NCBI GenBank assembly: GCA_020848375.1
Contig: JADLAF010000244.1
Span: 1 to 54,303, forward strand
Length of the DNA: 54,303 bases
Source: Ignavibacteriaceae bacterium
GTDB taxonomy: Bacteria > Bacteroidota > Ignavibacteria > Ignavibacteriales > Ignavibacteriaceae
Direction: 5' to 3'
The notes beneath the pieces were generated by a model. The model ran no database searches, was not told where the DNA came from, and saw only the letters and a program-made list of their open reading frames with translations. A program made the position numbers and the translations under genes. Numbering within the stretch: the first letter of the stretch is position 1; each line of letters starts with the position of its first letter. Below, piece by piece: positions 26,627-34,999 of the stretch.

Positions 26627-27439
26627 ATGTCAACTGAGAAAAAAGAGCTCCTCACGGCTTATGAAAAAGCCGTTGCTGACGGGGTTGACCCCCGGTGCAT
26701 TCCTCAGAAACTAAGCGGTGAAGTACCTGTCGGGTCTGAGATTGTGTATCCTGATTATCCGGCGAATGATCACGATACCTGGCAAATACTCTTCACCCGA
26801 CAAATGGGGCTGCTTGAGGGGAGGGTTTGTAATGAGTATATCCAAGGCACCCGGCTTATGGGTTTTTCTCCGGATAAAATTCCGTTTCTCGGACAGCTTA
26901 GCGGTGTGCTTTCGCAGGAGACAAACTGGAAGGTAGCCAGAGTGCCCGGGCTCATACACGAAGAGAATTTTTTTGAATTACTCCGTCAGAGAATATTCTC
27001 CTCAACTGATTATATCCGCGGGAAAGAAGAGCTTGATTACACCCCGGCCCCGGACCTTTTCCACGATATATTTGGTCACATGCCGCTCCTGACTAATCCG
27101 AACTTTGCTAACTTTTATCAGAAGTTCGGTGAGGCCGCGCTCAAAGCAGAAGGGGAACAGCATATTTGGCTCGAACGCTTTCACTGGTTTACGGCTGAAT
27201 TTGGTCTTATTAATACTGAGGAGGGAAGACGAATTTATGGTGCAGGTATCGTTTCTTCGTTAAACGAAGTTCAACATGCACTTTCAGACGCGGTTGAGGT
27301 CAAGCCATTTGACCCTGAGACAATAGTTAATCAGGAGTATGAGGTCTGGCATCTTCAGCCGGTTCTTTTCGCAATCGAATCTTTCGAGCAGTTAGAAGAG
27401 GGATTCAACCGGTGGACCAGGTTACAAGGTCTTCTTTAA
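26627..27439 (+). CDS. phhA: Phenylalanine 4-hydroxylase (monomeric bacterial type)
   Basis: 270 residues, the catalytic core only, as usual for bacteria. Iron ligands H146 and H151 in PDLFHDIFGHMPLL and E191 in WFTAEFGLI have the same spacing as known enzymes. It hydroxylates phenylalanine to tyrosine using O2 and a reduced pterin. A strong terminator follows, so it is a separate transcript from the peroxiredoxin/pterin genes downstream, yet these include GTP cyclohydrolase I, PTPS and a sepiapterin-reductase-like SDR that could supply the cofactor. Its product enters the hpd-hmgA operon located about 13 kb away. Confidence 0.95.
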   Translation: MSTEKKELLTAYEKAVADGVDPRCIPQKLSGEVPVGSEIVYPDYPANDHDTWQILFTRQMGLLEGRVCNEYIQGTRLMGFSPDKIPFLGQLSGVLSQETNWKVARVPGLIHEENFFELLRQRIFSSTDYIRGKEELDYTPAPDLFHDIFGHMPLLTNPNFANFYQKFGEAALKAEGEQHIWLERFHWFTAEFGLINTEEGRRIYGAGIVSSLNEVQHALSDAVEVKPFDPETIVNQEYEVWHLQPVLFAIESFEQLEEGFNRWTRLQGLL

Positions 27440-27446
27440 TTGGATA

Positions 27447-27477
27447 AGCCCGCAAAGCAACCTGCGGGATTTTTATT
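27447..27477 (+). terminator. Intrinsic terminator after phhA
   Basis: CCCGCA (27449-27454) pairs with TGCGGG (27463-27468) around an eight-base loop and is followed by ATTTTTATTT. Confidence 0.75.
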
Positions 27478-27536
27478 TATAACAGGAACTAAACCCCCAC
27501 CAAAGGGGTTACCACAATAAAAAAAGGAAATAAAAT

Positions 27537-28016
27537 ATGAGTTTATCAGTAGGAACCCCGGCACCAGATTTCAGTCTTCACAGCCATAAAGGGGAAAAAA
27601 TCACTTTATCATCATTAAAAGGACAGAATGTTGTTCTTTTGTTTTTCCCGTTTGCAAATACCGGAGTCTGTACCAAAGAGATGTGTACCTTCCGTGATGG
27701 CATGTCAGTATATAACGACATGAATGCCAGAGTATTAGGCATCAGTGTTGACAGTCCGTTTTCTTTGTCCCTGTGGGCTGAGAAAAATAGTCTTCAGTTT
27801 GATTTGCTTTCTGATTTTAATAAAACCGTCATCAGAGATTACGATTCTTATATAGATGTGTTTGGTGCGGGAAAATGGGACTTTAACGGTGTTTCAAAAC
27901 GTTCCGCCTTTGTGGTTGATAAAGCCGGGATAATCCGCTATGCGGAAATTCTGCCAACACCGGGAGAAGAACCGAATTATGATGCTATTAAAAAAACAAT
28001 AGAATCGATCTCCTGA
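27537..28016 (+). CDS. Peroxiredoxin (AhpC/TSA, redoxin domain)
   Basis: 159 residues. Thioredoxin-fold peroxidase with peroxidatic C45 in ANTGVCTKEMCTF; C50 is in the position of the resolving Cys of some atypical two-Cys enzymes. TPAPDFSL at the N-terminus and GISVDSPFS are family markers. It reduces hydroperoxides in the cytoplasm. First gene of a run Prx-rhodanese-Bcp-PTPS-folE-SDR with tight spacing; a small AACCCC/GGGGTT hairpin lies in its leader (27492-27510). It may protect the oxygen-sensitive reduced pterins made by the downstream genes (inference). Confidence 0.88.
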   Translation: MSLSVGTPAPDFSLHSHKGEKITLSSLKGQNVVLLFFPFANTGVCTKEMCTFRDGMSVYNDMNARVLGISVDSPFSLSLWAEKNSLQFDLLSDFNKTVIRDYDSYIDVFGAGKWDFNGVSKRSAFVVDKAGIIRYAEILPTPGEEPNYDAIKKTIESIS

Positions 28017-28017
28017 A

Positions 28018-28338
28018 ATGATTAACAGGATCGAACCACCCGCAGCCGCAGATGCATTAAAAAGGGAGAGTAATGCCATACTTCTTGATGTAAGGGAGCA
28101 ATGGGAGTATGACATTGTCCACATTGAAAATTCGGTACTCATTCCCTTGCGCAATCTTAAGGCAAGAATGAGTGAACTGAGGAACTTTGAAAAAATTTAT
28201 GTCATCTGCCATCATGGATTCAGAAGTTTGCCCGCCTGTGAATTGTTATTTGCGGAGGGTATTCCCGCCGTTTATAATGTAGAGGGGGGTATTGAGCGGT
28301 GGGCAGATGAAGCAGATACGTCTCTAAAAAAATATTAG
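28018..28338 (+). CDS. Single-domain rhodanese-like protein
   Basis: 106 residues. DVREQWEY (residues 24-31) and the active-site loop CHHGFRS with C64, then GG-IERWADE, mark a single rhodanese domain. The start is one base after the stop of the peroxiredoxin gene. Such proteins carry sulfane sulfur or act as thiol-disulfide partners in the cytoplasm. The CxxGxR loop is the GlpE-like size. It lies between two peroxiredoxin genes, suggesting a thiol redox function, although the donor and acceptor are unknown. Confidence 0.88.
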   Translation: MINRIEPPAAADALKRESNAILLDVREQWEYDIVHIENSVLIPLRNLKARMSELRNFEKIYVICHHGFRSLPACELLFAEGIPAVYNVEGGIERWADEADTSLKKY

Positions 28339-28351
28339 CAGGAAAACAACC

Positions 28352-28807
28352 ATGTTAGAAATTGGAAAGAGGGCTTCCGCGTTTTCATTACTTAACCAGG
28401 ACAGTAAAAAAGTATCGTTAAAGGATTTTGCCGGCAAACAGGTTATCCTCTATTTCTATCCGAAAGATTTGACCAGCGGCTGCACACAGGAGGCGTGTGA
28501 TTTCAGAGACCGTTTTGATTATGTTAAAACAGCAAAAGCGGTTTTGCTTGGTATAAGTCCTGACTCAGCAGCTTCCCACAAGAAATTTATCGAAAAATAT
28601 GAACTGCCTTTTGATCTGCTGAGTGATGAGAAAAAAGAGATACTCATGAAATACGGAGTCTGGAAAGAAAAAAGTATGTACGGCAGAAAATATATGGGAG
28701 TTGAGCGCACGACAGTGATTATTGATAAAGAGGGAAAAATAAAACAGATTTTCCCGAAAGTTAAAGTAAACGGACACGCTGATGAAGTACTGAAGGCGCT
28801 TAAGTAA
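28352..28807 (+). CDS. bcp: Thiol peroxidase, Bcp/PrxQ type
   Basis: 151 residues with the PrxQ signature: peroxidatic C44 and resolving C49 in DLTSGCTQEACDFRD, the YFYPKD strand before it, and KYGVWKEKSMYGRKYMGVERTT, which is highly typical of Bcp. A thioredoxin-dependent hydroperoxide reductase of the cytoplasm. Fourteen bases after the rhodanese gene and two bases before the PTPS gene, so it is firmly in the pterin operon. Confidence 0.92.
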   Translation: MLEIGKRASAFSLLNQDSKKVSLKDFAGKQVILYFYPKDLTSGCTQEACDFRDRFDYVKTAKAVLLGISPDSAASHKKFIEKYELPFDLLSDEKKEILMKYGVWKEKSMYGRKYMGVERTTVIIDKEGKIKQIFPKVKVNGHADEVLKALK

Positions 28808-28809
28808 TT

Positions 28810-29214
28810 ATGATTTACATTACAAGAAGAGAAACCTTTGCGGCCTCACACCGGCTATATAATCCGGACTGGAGTGATGAAAAAAACAATGACGTTTATG
28901 ACAAATGCGCGAATAAAAACGGACATGGTCATAACTACGTTCTTGAGGTAGTCGTTAAAGGGGAAATTGACCCCGAAACAGGATATCTTCTCGATTTGAA
29001 AATCCTAAAAGAAATAATCAAAAAGAATGTTATCTCCTTGGTTGACCACAAACATCTGAATCATGATGTGCCTTTCCTCAGCGGTGTCATCCCAACGGCT
29101 GAGAATATCGCAATGGGGATATGGAACCAGTTGGCTGATAAGCTACCCGCGGGGGAGTTGAATTCGGTAAAGCTTTACGAGACTGAAAACAATTACGTTG
29201 AATATAAAGGATGA
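28810..29214 (+). CDS. 6-pyruvoyltetrahydropterin synthase-like protein (PTPS/QueD family)
   Basis: 134 residues. Zinc ligands H14 (ASH), H39 and H41 (NGHGHNY), catalytic C33 in [12 protein letters not shown], and the DHKHLN Asp-His pair are all present. The segment [22 protein letters not shown] and the ending [14 protein letters not shown] are closer to the tetrahydrobiopterin-pathway PTPS of animals and Chlorobi than to QueD of queuosine synthesis, as judged by eye. It converts dihydroneopterin triphosphate to 6-pyruvoyltetrahydropterin. Overlaps the region of the folE start. A QueD role cannot be excluded, but the adjacent folE and SR-like gene argue for biopterin. Confidence 0.85.
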   Translation: MIYITRRETFAASHRLYNPDWSDEKNNDVYDKCANKNGHGHNYVLEVVVKGEIDPETGYLLDLKILKEIIKKNVISLVDHKHLNHDVPFLSGVIPTAENIAMGIWNQLADKLPAGELNSVKLYETENNYVEYKG

Positions 29215-29219
29215 TGTTG

Positions 29220-29792
29220 ATGAATAATGATACGATGAAAACGCTTGTTAAAGAACTGCTGGTACAGATAGGTGAAGACCCGGAAAGAGAAGGACTTCTG
29301 AATACACCCAAAAGGGTTACAAAATCCTATGAGTTTCTCACGAGCGGATATAAAAAAGATATCAGCGAAGTTCTTAATAATGCCATCTTTGAGGAAAAAT
29401 ATGATGAGATGGTAATTGTTAAGAATATAGATTTTTACAGTTTATGCGAACATCACATGCTGCCCTTCTGGGGTAAAGTGCATGTAGCGTATATACCGAA
29501 CGGGAAAATTGTCGGGTTGAGCAAGATACCCCGTTTAGTTGAAGTATTTGCCCGCCGGCTTCAGGTGCAGGAAAGAATGACTCAACAGATTGCGCAAGTG
29601 ATAGATGAATATCTCTCTCCGATCGGCGTAGCTGTGGTATCAGAGGCAAATCACATGTGTATGATGATGCGCGGTGTTGAAAAACAAAATTCATCTGCCA
29701 CCGCAAGCTCCATGATAGGTCAGTTTAAGGAAGATGCCCGCACACGCGCAGAATTTCTTTCATTGCTTAAACTTGGCAAAATGAGTTCATGA
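29220..29792 (+). CDS. folE: GTP cyclohydrolase I
   Basis: 190 residues from the preferred ATG at 29220; two other ATGs (29211, 29214) lie upstream, but only the third has AAAGG at a suitable distance (9 bases). Zinc-binding C76 and H79 in [12 protein letters not shown] and C147 in [10 protein letters not shown], with the TPKRV and GLSKIPRLV segments, identify FolE. It makes dihydroneopterin triphosphate from GTP, the first step for both folate and biopterin. Lying directly between the PTPS and SR-like genes, this copy probably serves biopterin synthesis. Its stop overlaps the SDR start by 4 bases. Confidence 0.95.
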   Translation: MNNDTMKTLVKELLVQIGEDPEREGLLNTPKRVTKSYEFLTSGYKKDISEVLNNAIFEEKYDEMVIVKNIDFYSLCEHHMLPFWGKVHVAYIPNGKIVGLSKIPRLVEVFARRLQVQERMTQQIAQVIDEYLSPIGVAVVSEANHMCMMMRGVEKQNSSATASSMIGQFKEDARTRAEFLSLLKLGKMSS

Positions 29793-30486
29793 GTAAGCAG
29801 GTAGTCTGGGTTACAGGAGCGGGTTCCGGCATTGGCAGGGAACTTGCATTAGCATTTTCTTCAAACGGTCACAGAGTGTTGGCAACCGGGAGAAATTTAG
29901 AAAAACTAAAAAGTCTTGAAGCTCAGGGCGGCGGTTTTATTACCATCGCTGAGTGTGATATGGCTTCCTATAAGTCAATCAACTCTTTTCTTAACAGCAA
30001 ACCCGAGTGTAAAGAAATATCTCTTTTGGTGAATAATGCCGGAATTACCTCATTTACTCTGGCCGAAAATGATTCCCCCGACCTGATTGAAAAGGTGATA
30101 ACTACCAATCTTACCGGAGCTATTCATGCCATACAGGGAGTTCTGCCCGGAATGATAAACAGAAAAAGTGGTATAATACTTAATATCCTCTCTGTAATAA
30201 CCCGGAAAGTGTTTACAAAGAGCAGTATATATTCTGCTGCAAAATCAGGACTGGAGGCCTATTCAAAAGTACACGTGAAGAAGTCCGCCGGCACAACATC
30301 AGGGTAATCAACGTTTCGCCGGGAGCAACTAATACGCCCATTTGGTCAGAAGAAATGAGGGGGAAATTCGCAGAACGGATGATGGATCCAAAAGAGTTAG
30401 CCGGTTTGGTCTATACCGTATGTTTCCTGCAGGGGAATGTAGTTGCGGAGGATATAGTGTTGAGACCGAAGCAGGGTGATTTGTAA
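29789..30486 (+). pseudogene. Sepiapterin-reductase-like SDR with frameshift
   Basis: Short-chain dehydrogenase/reductase. Frame 1 (29789 to about 30270) has the NADP-binding VTGAGSGIG, NNAG and catalytic YSAAK. Near 30271-30273 one base is missing: restoring it lets REEVRRHNIRVINVSPGATNTPIW and the ending LRPKQGDL follow in the next frame, down to the TAA at 30484-30486, giving a normal length of about 232 residues. The tail (PGAxxTPxW ... MMxP ... VxEDIxLRPxxGD) resembles the Chlorobium tepidum sepiapterin reductase as recalled from memory. It would reduce 6-pyruvoyltetrahydropterin to a tetrahydrobiopterin. As written the gene is broken after 172 residues; sequencing error is quite possible. 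Confidence 0.75.
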
Positions 30487-30519
30487 GTTTGACGTATCAG
30501 TATTATGAGTAATTGCAAA

Positions 30520-30571
30520 ACTTTGAAAAGTTGACATCTGTGCCTCCTTATTCGACTCTGAAAACTTGACA
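30520..30571. repeat. Pair of imperfect 17-base direct repeats
   Basis: ACTTTGAAAAGTTGACA at 30520-30536 and ACTCTGAAAACTTGACA at 30555-30571 differ at two positions and start 35 bases apart, just after the SDR gene. Both end in TTGACA. Meaning unknown. Confidence 0.5.
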
Positions 30572-30770
30572 ATCAAAATGTTAACTACAACTCTGACTTC
30601 AATACATGGGTTATCATGTAACGAATACGTTAATAATTATCAAAGTCAGTTCTCTCCGTTCCTTATCAAGTACTTCTGTAATGCGAATTCCAATGTGCCA
30701 ACTTATTAAAATCGGTAAGAGTCTTTTTTTCGCTTAATCCAACTGGATATATTAAGATTTAGTCCGGCAA

Positions 30771-33608
30771 TCACCTCAGCAATAGCATTTTTCTTGTTTG
30801 CAAAATGCTTCCGTTTACTTTCAACTGGTATATGTAAACCCCGCTGGCTAAATAACTGGCATCAAATTGTACTGTATGTTCACCTGAAGTAACCTCACCT
30901 GAAAGTAAGTTTCTCACTTCTCTTCCCAGAATATCATACACTCTGAGTTCAACATTGGCATTATTTATCAAAGTAAATTTAATTGCAGTAGTGGGGTTAA
31001 ATGGATTTGGATAATTATTGTACAATGCATTTGAAATTGGCACCAAGGAATTTCCGTTGATCGAAGTGAGAATAAAATTTGAATCCGCTCTAAAAATAAA
31101 AGTATCTGCCGGTGAAAGTCCTTTAATGGTACTTATAAAAAGTGTATCACCCTGTGCAGGGGCAATGTCAGCCGGGAAGGAAAAATTAATTTGCCAGGTA
31201 AGATCTAAATTATGTTGTAAAAATGTCGGGCGTAGGATAACCGATTCTCCTTTATCCCATTTTCCGTTCCGTGTACTGGCAGGTTCATATACCAGCGCCT
31301 TACCTTTAGTTCCGTGTGATAAACTCCACAACCGAAATGGTGTTAATACAGGATTTGAGGACTGGTTTATCAGTGTGTCAGCAGGGTATAAATAATTTCC
31401 CTGGCTATTTGTATCAAGAGAATTAAAAACTAAAATCCAGTCCTCTGGGGTTTTTCTCCAATACGATGGATTACCTATGGTCACAGGGAGTTGAATTGAG
31501 AAATAATAATTCAGCAATGTATCAGTAAAGCCAGTTTGCGAGTAATTGATCCTTGTAGCTTCATCAAAAATATCCAAATAGATATTTTCAAATGGTGTTG
31601 TTGATCCGAAAGGTGATAATTTCTCTCTGTCTAATAACAAACTTCCTGTGGTTAAGTTTTTAACAGAGATAAAACCAACCGAATCCTTTTGTGGCAGATG
31701 ACTGAAAGTAATTTCATATTCACTACCATAATTAATACCCCGGTGGTCAACTATTGCCGGACGAAGTACCGCATCTGAAAATCCTGATTTATGGAATACT
31801 GCATTCTCTGGATAAAATCCTGCATCACGCTCAATACTAAATTGAGCGGTGGTAATGCTTGTATCAACTATACCGTCACTTAGAACAAATTTCAATTTAT
31901 ATGTTGAACGGTTAGGAAGATTACCTTCTGGCAAAACAATTTGATTAATCCCCGCATCCACTTGTCTGTGTAAAGTAACAGGTATAAAAGCTGAATCATC
32001 TGCTATCTGATAATACAAAGAGTAATTAAGAATATTATTATCTGCATCTTCACAATTAAATTCAAAAGTAAATGGCAGCCGTGAGACAGTCAGATTTTCA
32101 AAGTCAGTTATTACTTGTATCTCCGGCTGAGCATTTACTGCATTATTAATGGTAAACTTTTCCGGAACAACTTTATAATAGTATTTTGTCCTGTCGGAAG
32201 GGTTGTAGGCAACTAATCTTACCAAATAGTTTTTACCATCAAGATAATTTTCAGATTGAAGGGAATAGGAGCCGTTAGTTGGCAGGTTTTCTTCAACTGC
32301 GAGCCATGTTCCACCGCTGTTGGAAGAAATCTCAATAAAAAGTTTAGCATCTGGTGAGAGCCCTGTGTATGCCCAGTTTAATGTGATAATACCTGATTGT
32401 TCCCCTGTAGGAAACTGAGTGATGTCAAACGAATAATCTACATTACCTCCAAAAGCCGAAGGTGTAATTTGCATCTCTCTCCATAAGTAGTGATGCCTTA
32501 TCTCACTCACGCTTTCCAGTGATTTCAATAAACCGTCTGCAAAAACCAGGGCCAACACAAAATCTTTGGTTTCACCGGGAGATAGAGAAAATTTTTCCCC
32601 GCTGAACACCAGCATATAATCCATTTCCCCAATTATGGTATCTCTTGCATTTAATCCGGCTTCAAGTGCTGAATAAAATGCACCATCATCTTTTGGGAAG
32701 AGAATCCCATAATTCTCCGCAAATAACGAGGCAATTTTATTTTCACCGAAGCCATCAAGCGGCACAAAATTCAATGAATAAGTTTTTAAACTGCCTTCAC
32801 CACTCCCATCACTATCAAGGCAATGTATAAAACCAGAAGTATTCGGGTATCGGGGTGAATATGGATTTGAATAAAATGCTAATGCATCATCAGCATAATC
32901 ACCTGGGCCCCCAATATGAGGGTCCCCATAAAATGAAAACCAGAGATTGTTGAGCGGATTCGTACCTTCATTTTTTAACCTGTATTTTATAATTAATGAA
33001 TTTGCGAGATTGCCGCCGAATTGCATCATCCTTACCTCACAACTTAAACCAAGCCCACGTATTGATGTATCTTGTGATGAAGGGAAATATAAAAACTCTC
33101 TGTTTGTAAAATCGTCCATAACAAAATACACCTCGTCGAGAGAGCCAGTGAACGCGGAATCTTCCGGCCAGTCTGTCCAATCTGTTGGCCAGGTCTCCGG
33201 TTTACTTTTTGATGCAAATTCATTACTGAGAGGATTTGCAAATCCTGGTCTGGGCAGCCAACCCCATTTAAGGGTTCCAGTCGGATCGTAATCTCCTTGT
33301 GATGCAAGAATCTGTGGATCTGAAAATATTATAACCGAATCTCCTGTAGCACTCTGTACTTTTGCACCAACTACTGGACCAAAATCAAACATATAACCTA
33401 ACCCTTTATATGCTAAATCTGCGCGATTGCCTAAATAATTTGGCTTTGCTATAGCTCCGTAATTGAATATAACAGTGGTGATTTCATTAGATCTAAGAAA
33501 TGCTTGTCTGATTTCACTGGTAAGTCCTTTAGGTTGCGGGTGCGCAGGGGATTGAAGAATCATTGCAATTACAAAACACAGACCAAATAAAGGGGATACA
33601 TTTTTCAT
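30771..33608 (-). CDS. Large secreted protein with T9SS C-terminal sorting domain
   Basis: 945 residues. Signal peptide at 1-25 (LFGLCFVIAMILQSPAHPQ). The C-terminal about 80 residues are a type A T9SS sorting domain: NNYPNPFNPTTAIKF, RVYDILGREVRNLLSG and LASGVYIYQLKVNG. Between them are beta-rich segments, including WAYTGLSPDAKLFIEISSNSGGTW near 415 and a NAQPEIQVITDFENLTVSRLPFTF stretch, suggesting immunoglobulin or fibronectin-like folds. Residues 30-390 are of unrecognised family. Probably exported through the T9SS to the cell surface; function unknown. No co-transcribed gene is evident; a 737-base gene-poor leader lies upstream. Confidence 0.85.
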   Translation of the reverse strand: MKNVSPLFGLCFVIAMILQSPAHPQPKGLTSEIRQAFLRSNEITTVIFNYGAIAKPNYLGNRADLAYKGLGYMFDFGPVVGAKVQSATGDSVIIFSDPQILASQGDYDPTGTLKWGWLPRPGFANPLSNEFASKSKPETWPTDWTDWPEDSAFTGSLDEVYFVMDDFTNREFLYFPSSQDTSIRGLGLSCEVRMMQFGGNLANSLIIKYRLKNEGTNPLNNLWFSFYGDPHIGGPGDYADDALAFYSNPYSPRYPNTSGFIHCLDSDGSGEGSLKTYSLNFVPLDGFGENKIASLFAENYGILFPKDDGAFYSALEAGLNARDTIIGEMDYMLVFSGEKFSLSPGETKDFVLALVFADGLLKSLESVSEIRHHYLWREMQITPSAFGGNVDYSFDITQFPTGEQSGIITLNWAYTGLSPDAKLFIEISSNSGGTWLAVEENLPTNGSYSLQSENYLDGKNYLVRLVAYNPSDRTKYYYKVVPEKFTINNAVNAQPEIQVITDFENLTVSRLPFTFEFNCEDADNNILNYSLYYQIADDSAFIPVTLHRQVDAGINQIVLPEGNLPNRSTYKLKFVLSDGIVDTSITTAQFSIERDAGFYPENAVFHKSGFSDAVLRPAIVDHRGINYGSEYEITFSHLPQKDSVGFISVKNLTTGSLLLDREKLSPFGSTTPFENIYLDIFDEATRINYSQTGFTDTLLNYYFSIQLPVTIGNPSYWRKTPEDWILVFNSLDTNSQGNYLYPADTLINQSSNPVLTPFRLWSLSHGTKGKALVYEPASTRNGKWDKGESVILRPTFLQHNLDLTWQINFSFPADIAPAQGDTLFISTIKGLSPADTFIFRADSNFILTSINGNSLVPISNALYNNYPNPFNPTTAIKFTLINNANVELRVYDILGREVRNLLSGEVTSGEHTVQFDASYLASGVYIYQLKVNGSILQTRKMLLLR

Positions 33609-34235
33609 AAAGGACTCCAGTTTAGGAACGTTATATAAAACTTACGGTATGATTTTGATTTTGAAAGGTAAAGGAGTTTTTGATGTTTGGGGCGGTTTGG
33701 GGAATACGGTCGTAATAAAAACAAGAAATAAATGCTACAATGAGAAGATAAGTTGTAACATGCCCCAAATAATGGCAGCTTGAATGATAACGGAAAAATC
33801 AGTTGAGAAAAAATGAATGCAAAATTTTGGTTCGGAGAGAGATTGTATAATTCATACGAGCTAAGATAATCCCGGTTCACAATACATTCCCGAGCGGCCC
33901 AAAATAGCGGTAATTTAGGAAGAGTATTTAAAATCATAACTCACCTGTAATTTATTGTCAGATTACGACCCGCTAAAAAACTAAAATTTCTCTCGTTTGT
34001 CCACAATCTCAGGCGCAAATGAATTTGTATCCGCCTGAGTCAGAAGAAAGGAGAAATGTTTTTTAAACCATTTGAATTTTACAAAATTTTTTTGATTTAG
34101 TCAAATGCTATTTTGGCGGAGTAGAAAATGCCTCAAGATGAGTTGAACTAAGCTGTTTTTCATAATTTTATCGTACACGAATTGTCCCATGAAATTCAAG
34201 GTGTACTATCTTAAAATTTTGTCTTAAGGGAGCGA
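33609..34235. other. Gene-poor intergenic region with one strong hairpin
   Basis: No convincing coding frame was found; the 110-codon minus-strand frame at 33605-33937 has atypical composition. It holds the upstream region of the T9SS gene at 30771-33608 and a palindrome at 34008-34039 described separately. AT-rich stretches such as 34070-34110 could contain promoters, but none can be assigned firmly. Confidence 0.5.
34008..34039. repeat. Long hairpin-forming palindrome
   Basis: Outer arms CTCAGGCG (34008-34015) and CGCCTGAG (34032-34039) are perfectly complementary, and the interior holds a second palindrome CAAAT-GA-ATTTG (34016-34027). No T run follows on either side, so it is not a standard terminator. 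Confidence 0.55.
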
Positions 34236-34275
34236 AAAAAGGAAAAGCACCCCCAAAAATAGGAGGTGCTTTAAC
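34236..34275 (-). terminator. Intrinsic terminator of the Spy-like gene
   Basis: On the minus strand AAAGCACC pairs with GGTGCTTT around a 13-base loop and is followed by TTCCTTTTTTCG. It lies about 75 bases beyond the stop codon of the Spy/CpxP-like gene. Confidence 0.75.
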
Positions 34276-34345
34276 TTGAAGAAGATTGTGAGGTTGTGTA
34301 AGTTTACCCATGTTTGGCCAACGCCAGATGGGTTTTAATTTTTAC

Positions 34346-34837
34346 TTAATCAATACAGCAGGGTCCGAATCCAGGGCCTCTTTTACCCGGACCGCGGCCG
34401 CCTTTTCTGAAATTTCCTTTGCTATCGTTGCTGCGTCTGCGGTGATTCTCTCTCCAGGTTTTCTTCTGGTCTGCATTTAACTGCTCATAAATATCCATCT
34501 GGTGATTGGCTACTGCTTTTTGAATTTTATCGCGGGCAGCAGCTAATTTATCCTGCTGAGCAACATAAGCGGAACGGCTGAGGTCATCCTTGCCGAGAAG
34601 CTCCTTCATGGCAATCTGCTCTTTTTCAAGCGAAGCTTTCAAATCAACCATTTGTTTCTGATGGTCAATGCGCAGTTTTTCAATTTTTTCCTGCTGAGCA
34701 TCAGTCAGATCCAGTTTTTCCATGTATTTTTTACCCCATTCAGGTCTGTCATCTCTTGGACCTCGTCCCTGAGCGTTTACAGTTACCTGAAAGGCAAAAA
34801 CTGCCATAGCGAGCATCAGAATTATTGATCGTAACAT
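34346..34837 (-). CDS. Spy/CpxP-like periplasmic protein
   Basis: 163 residues from the ATG at 34837, chosen because AAGGA lies 7 bases upstream; a further ATG five codons earlier lacks a ribosome site. Signal peptide about 1-22 (cut near NAQG), then an all-helical charged body with two LTxxQ-type motifs: LDLTDAQQEKI near 43 and LNADQKKTW near 120. The tail is rich in Arg, Gly, Lys and ends in GFGPCCID, which could bind metal. Known relatives (Spy, CpxP, CnrX-like sensors) are periplasmic chaperones or metal sensors. It is divergent from the ECF sigma operon and may be its target or a signal component. Confidence 0.8.
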   Translation of the reverse strand: MLRSIILMLAMAVFAFQVTVNAQGRGPRDDRPEWGKKYMEKLDLTDAQQEKIEKLRIDHQKQMVDLKASLEKEQIAMKELLGKDDLSRSAYVAQQDKLAAARDKIQKAVANHQMDIYEQLNADQKKTWRENHRRRSNDSKGNFRKGGRGPGKRGPGFGPCCID

Positions 34838-34910
34838 AATTGTGTCCTTCATTAAATTGTGATAGAATTTTTTTATTTGTCTGAGTTATAGACATCGGCT
34901 GCGTTGGCGG

Positions 34911-34920
34911 GGTTTAAACC
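34911..34920. promoter_or_regulatory. Palindrome in the spy-sigma divergent promoter region
   Basis: The perfect 10-base palindrome GGTTTAAACC sits in the middle of the 162-base gap between the divergent Spy-like and ECF sigma genes. It could be an operator shared by both; this is suggestion only. Confidence 0.25.
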
Positions 34921-34999
34921 TCATGAGAGAATAATTTCCTCAAATCAGTTTTAAACTTTTCACCGACCAGAAGTGTCTTATAAGAAACTGCAAAGGTGT

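Noticed and set aside
33605-33937. 110-codon minus-strand frame upstream of the T9SS gene
   Set aside because: No ribosome site, odd composition (Leu, Phe, Tyr, Ser runs), overlaps the next start; probably spurious.
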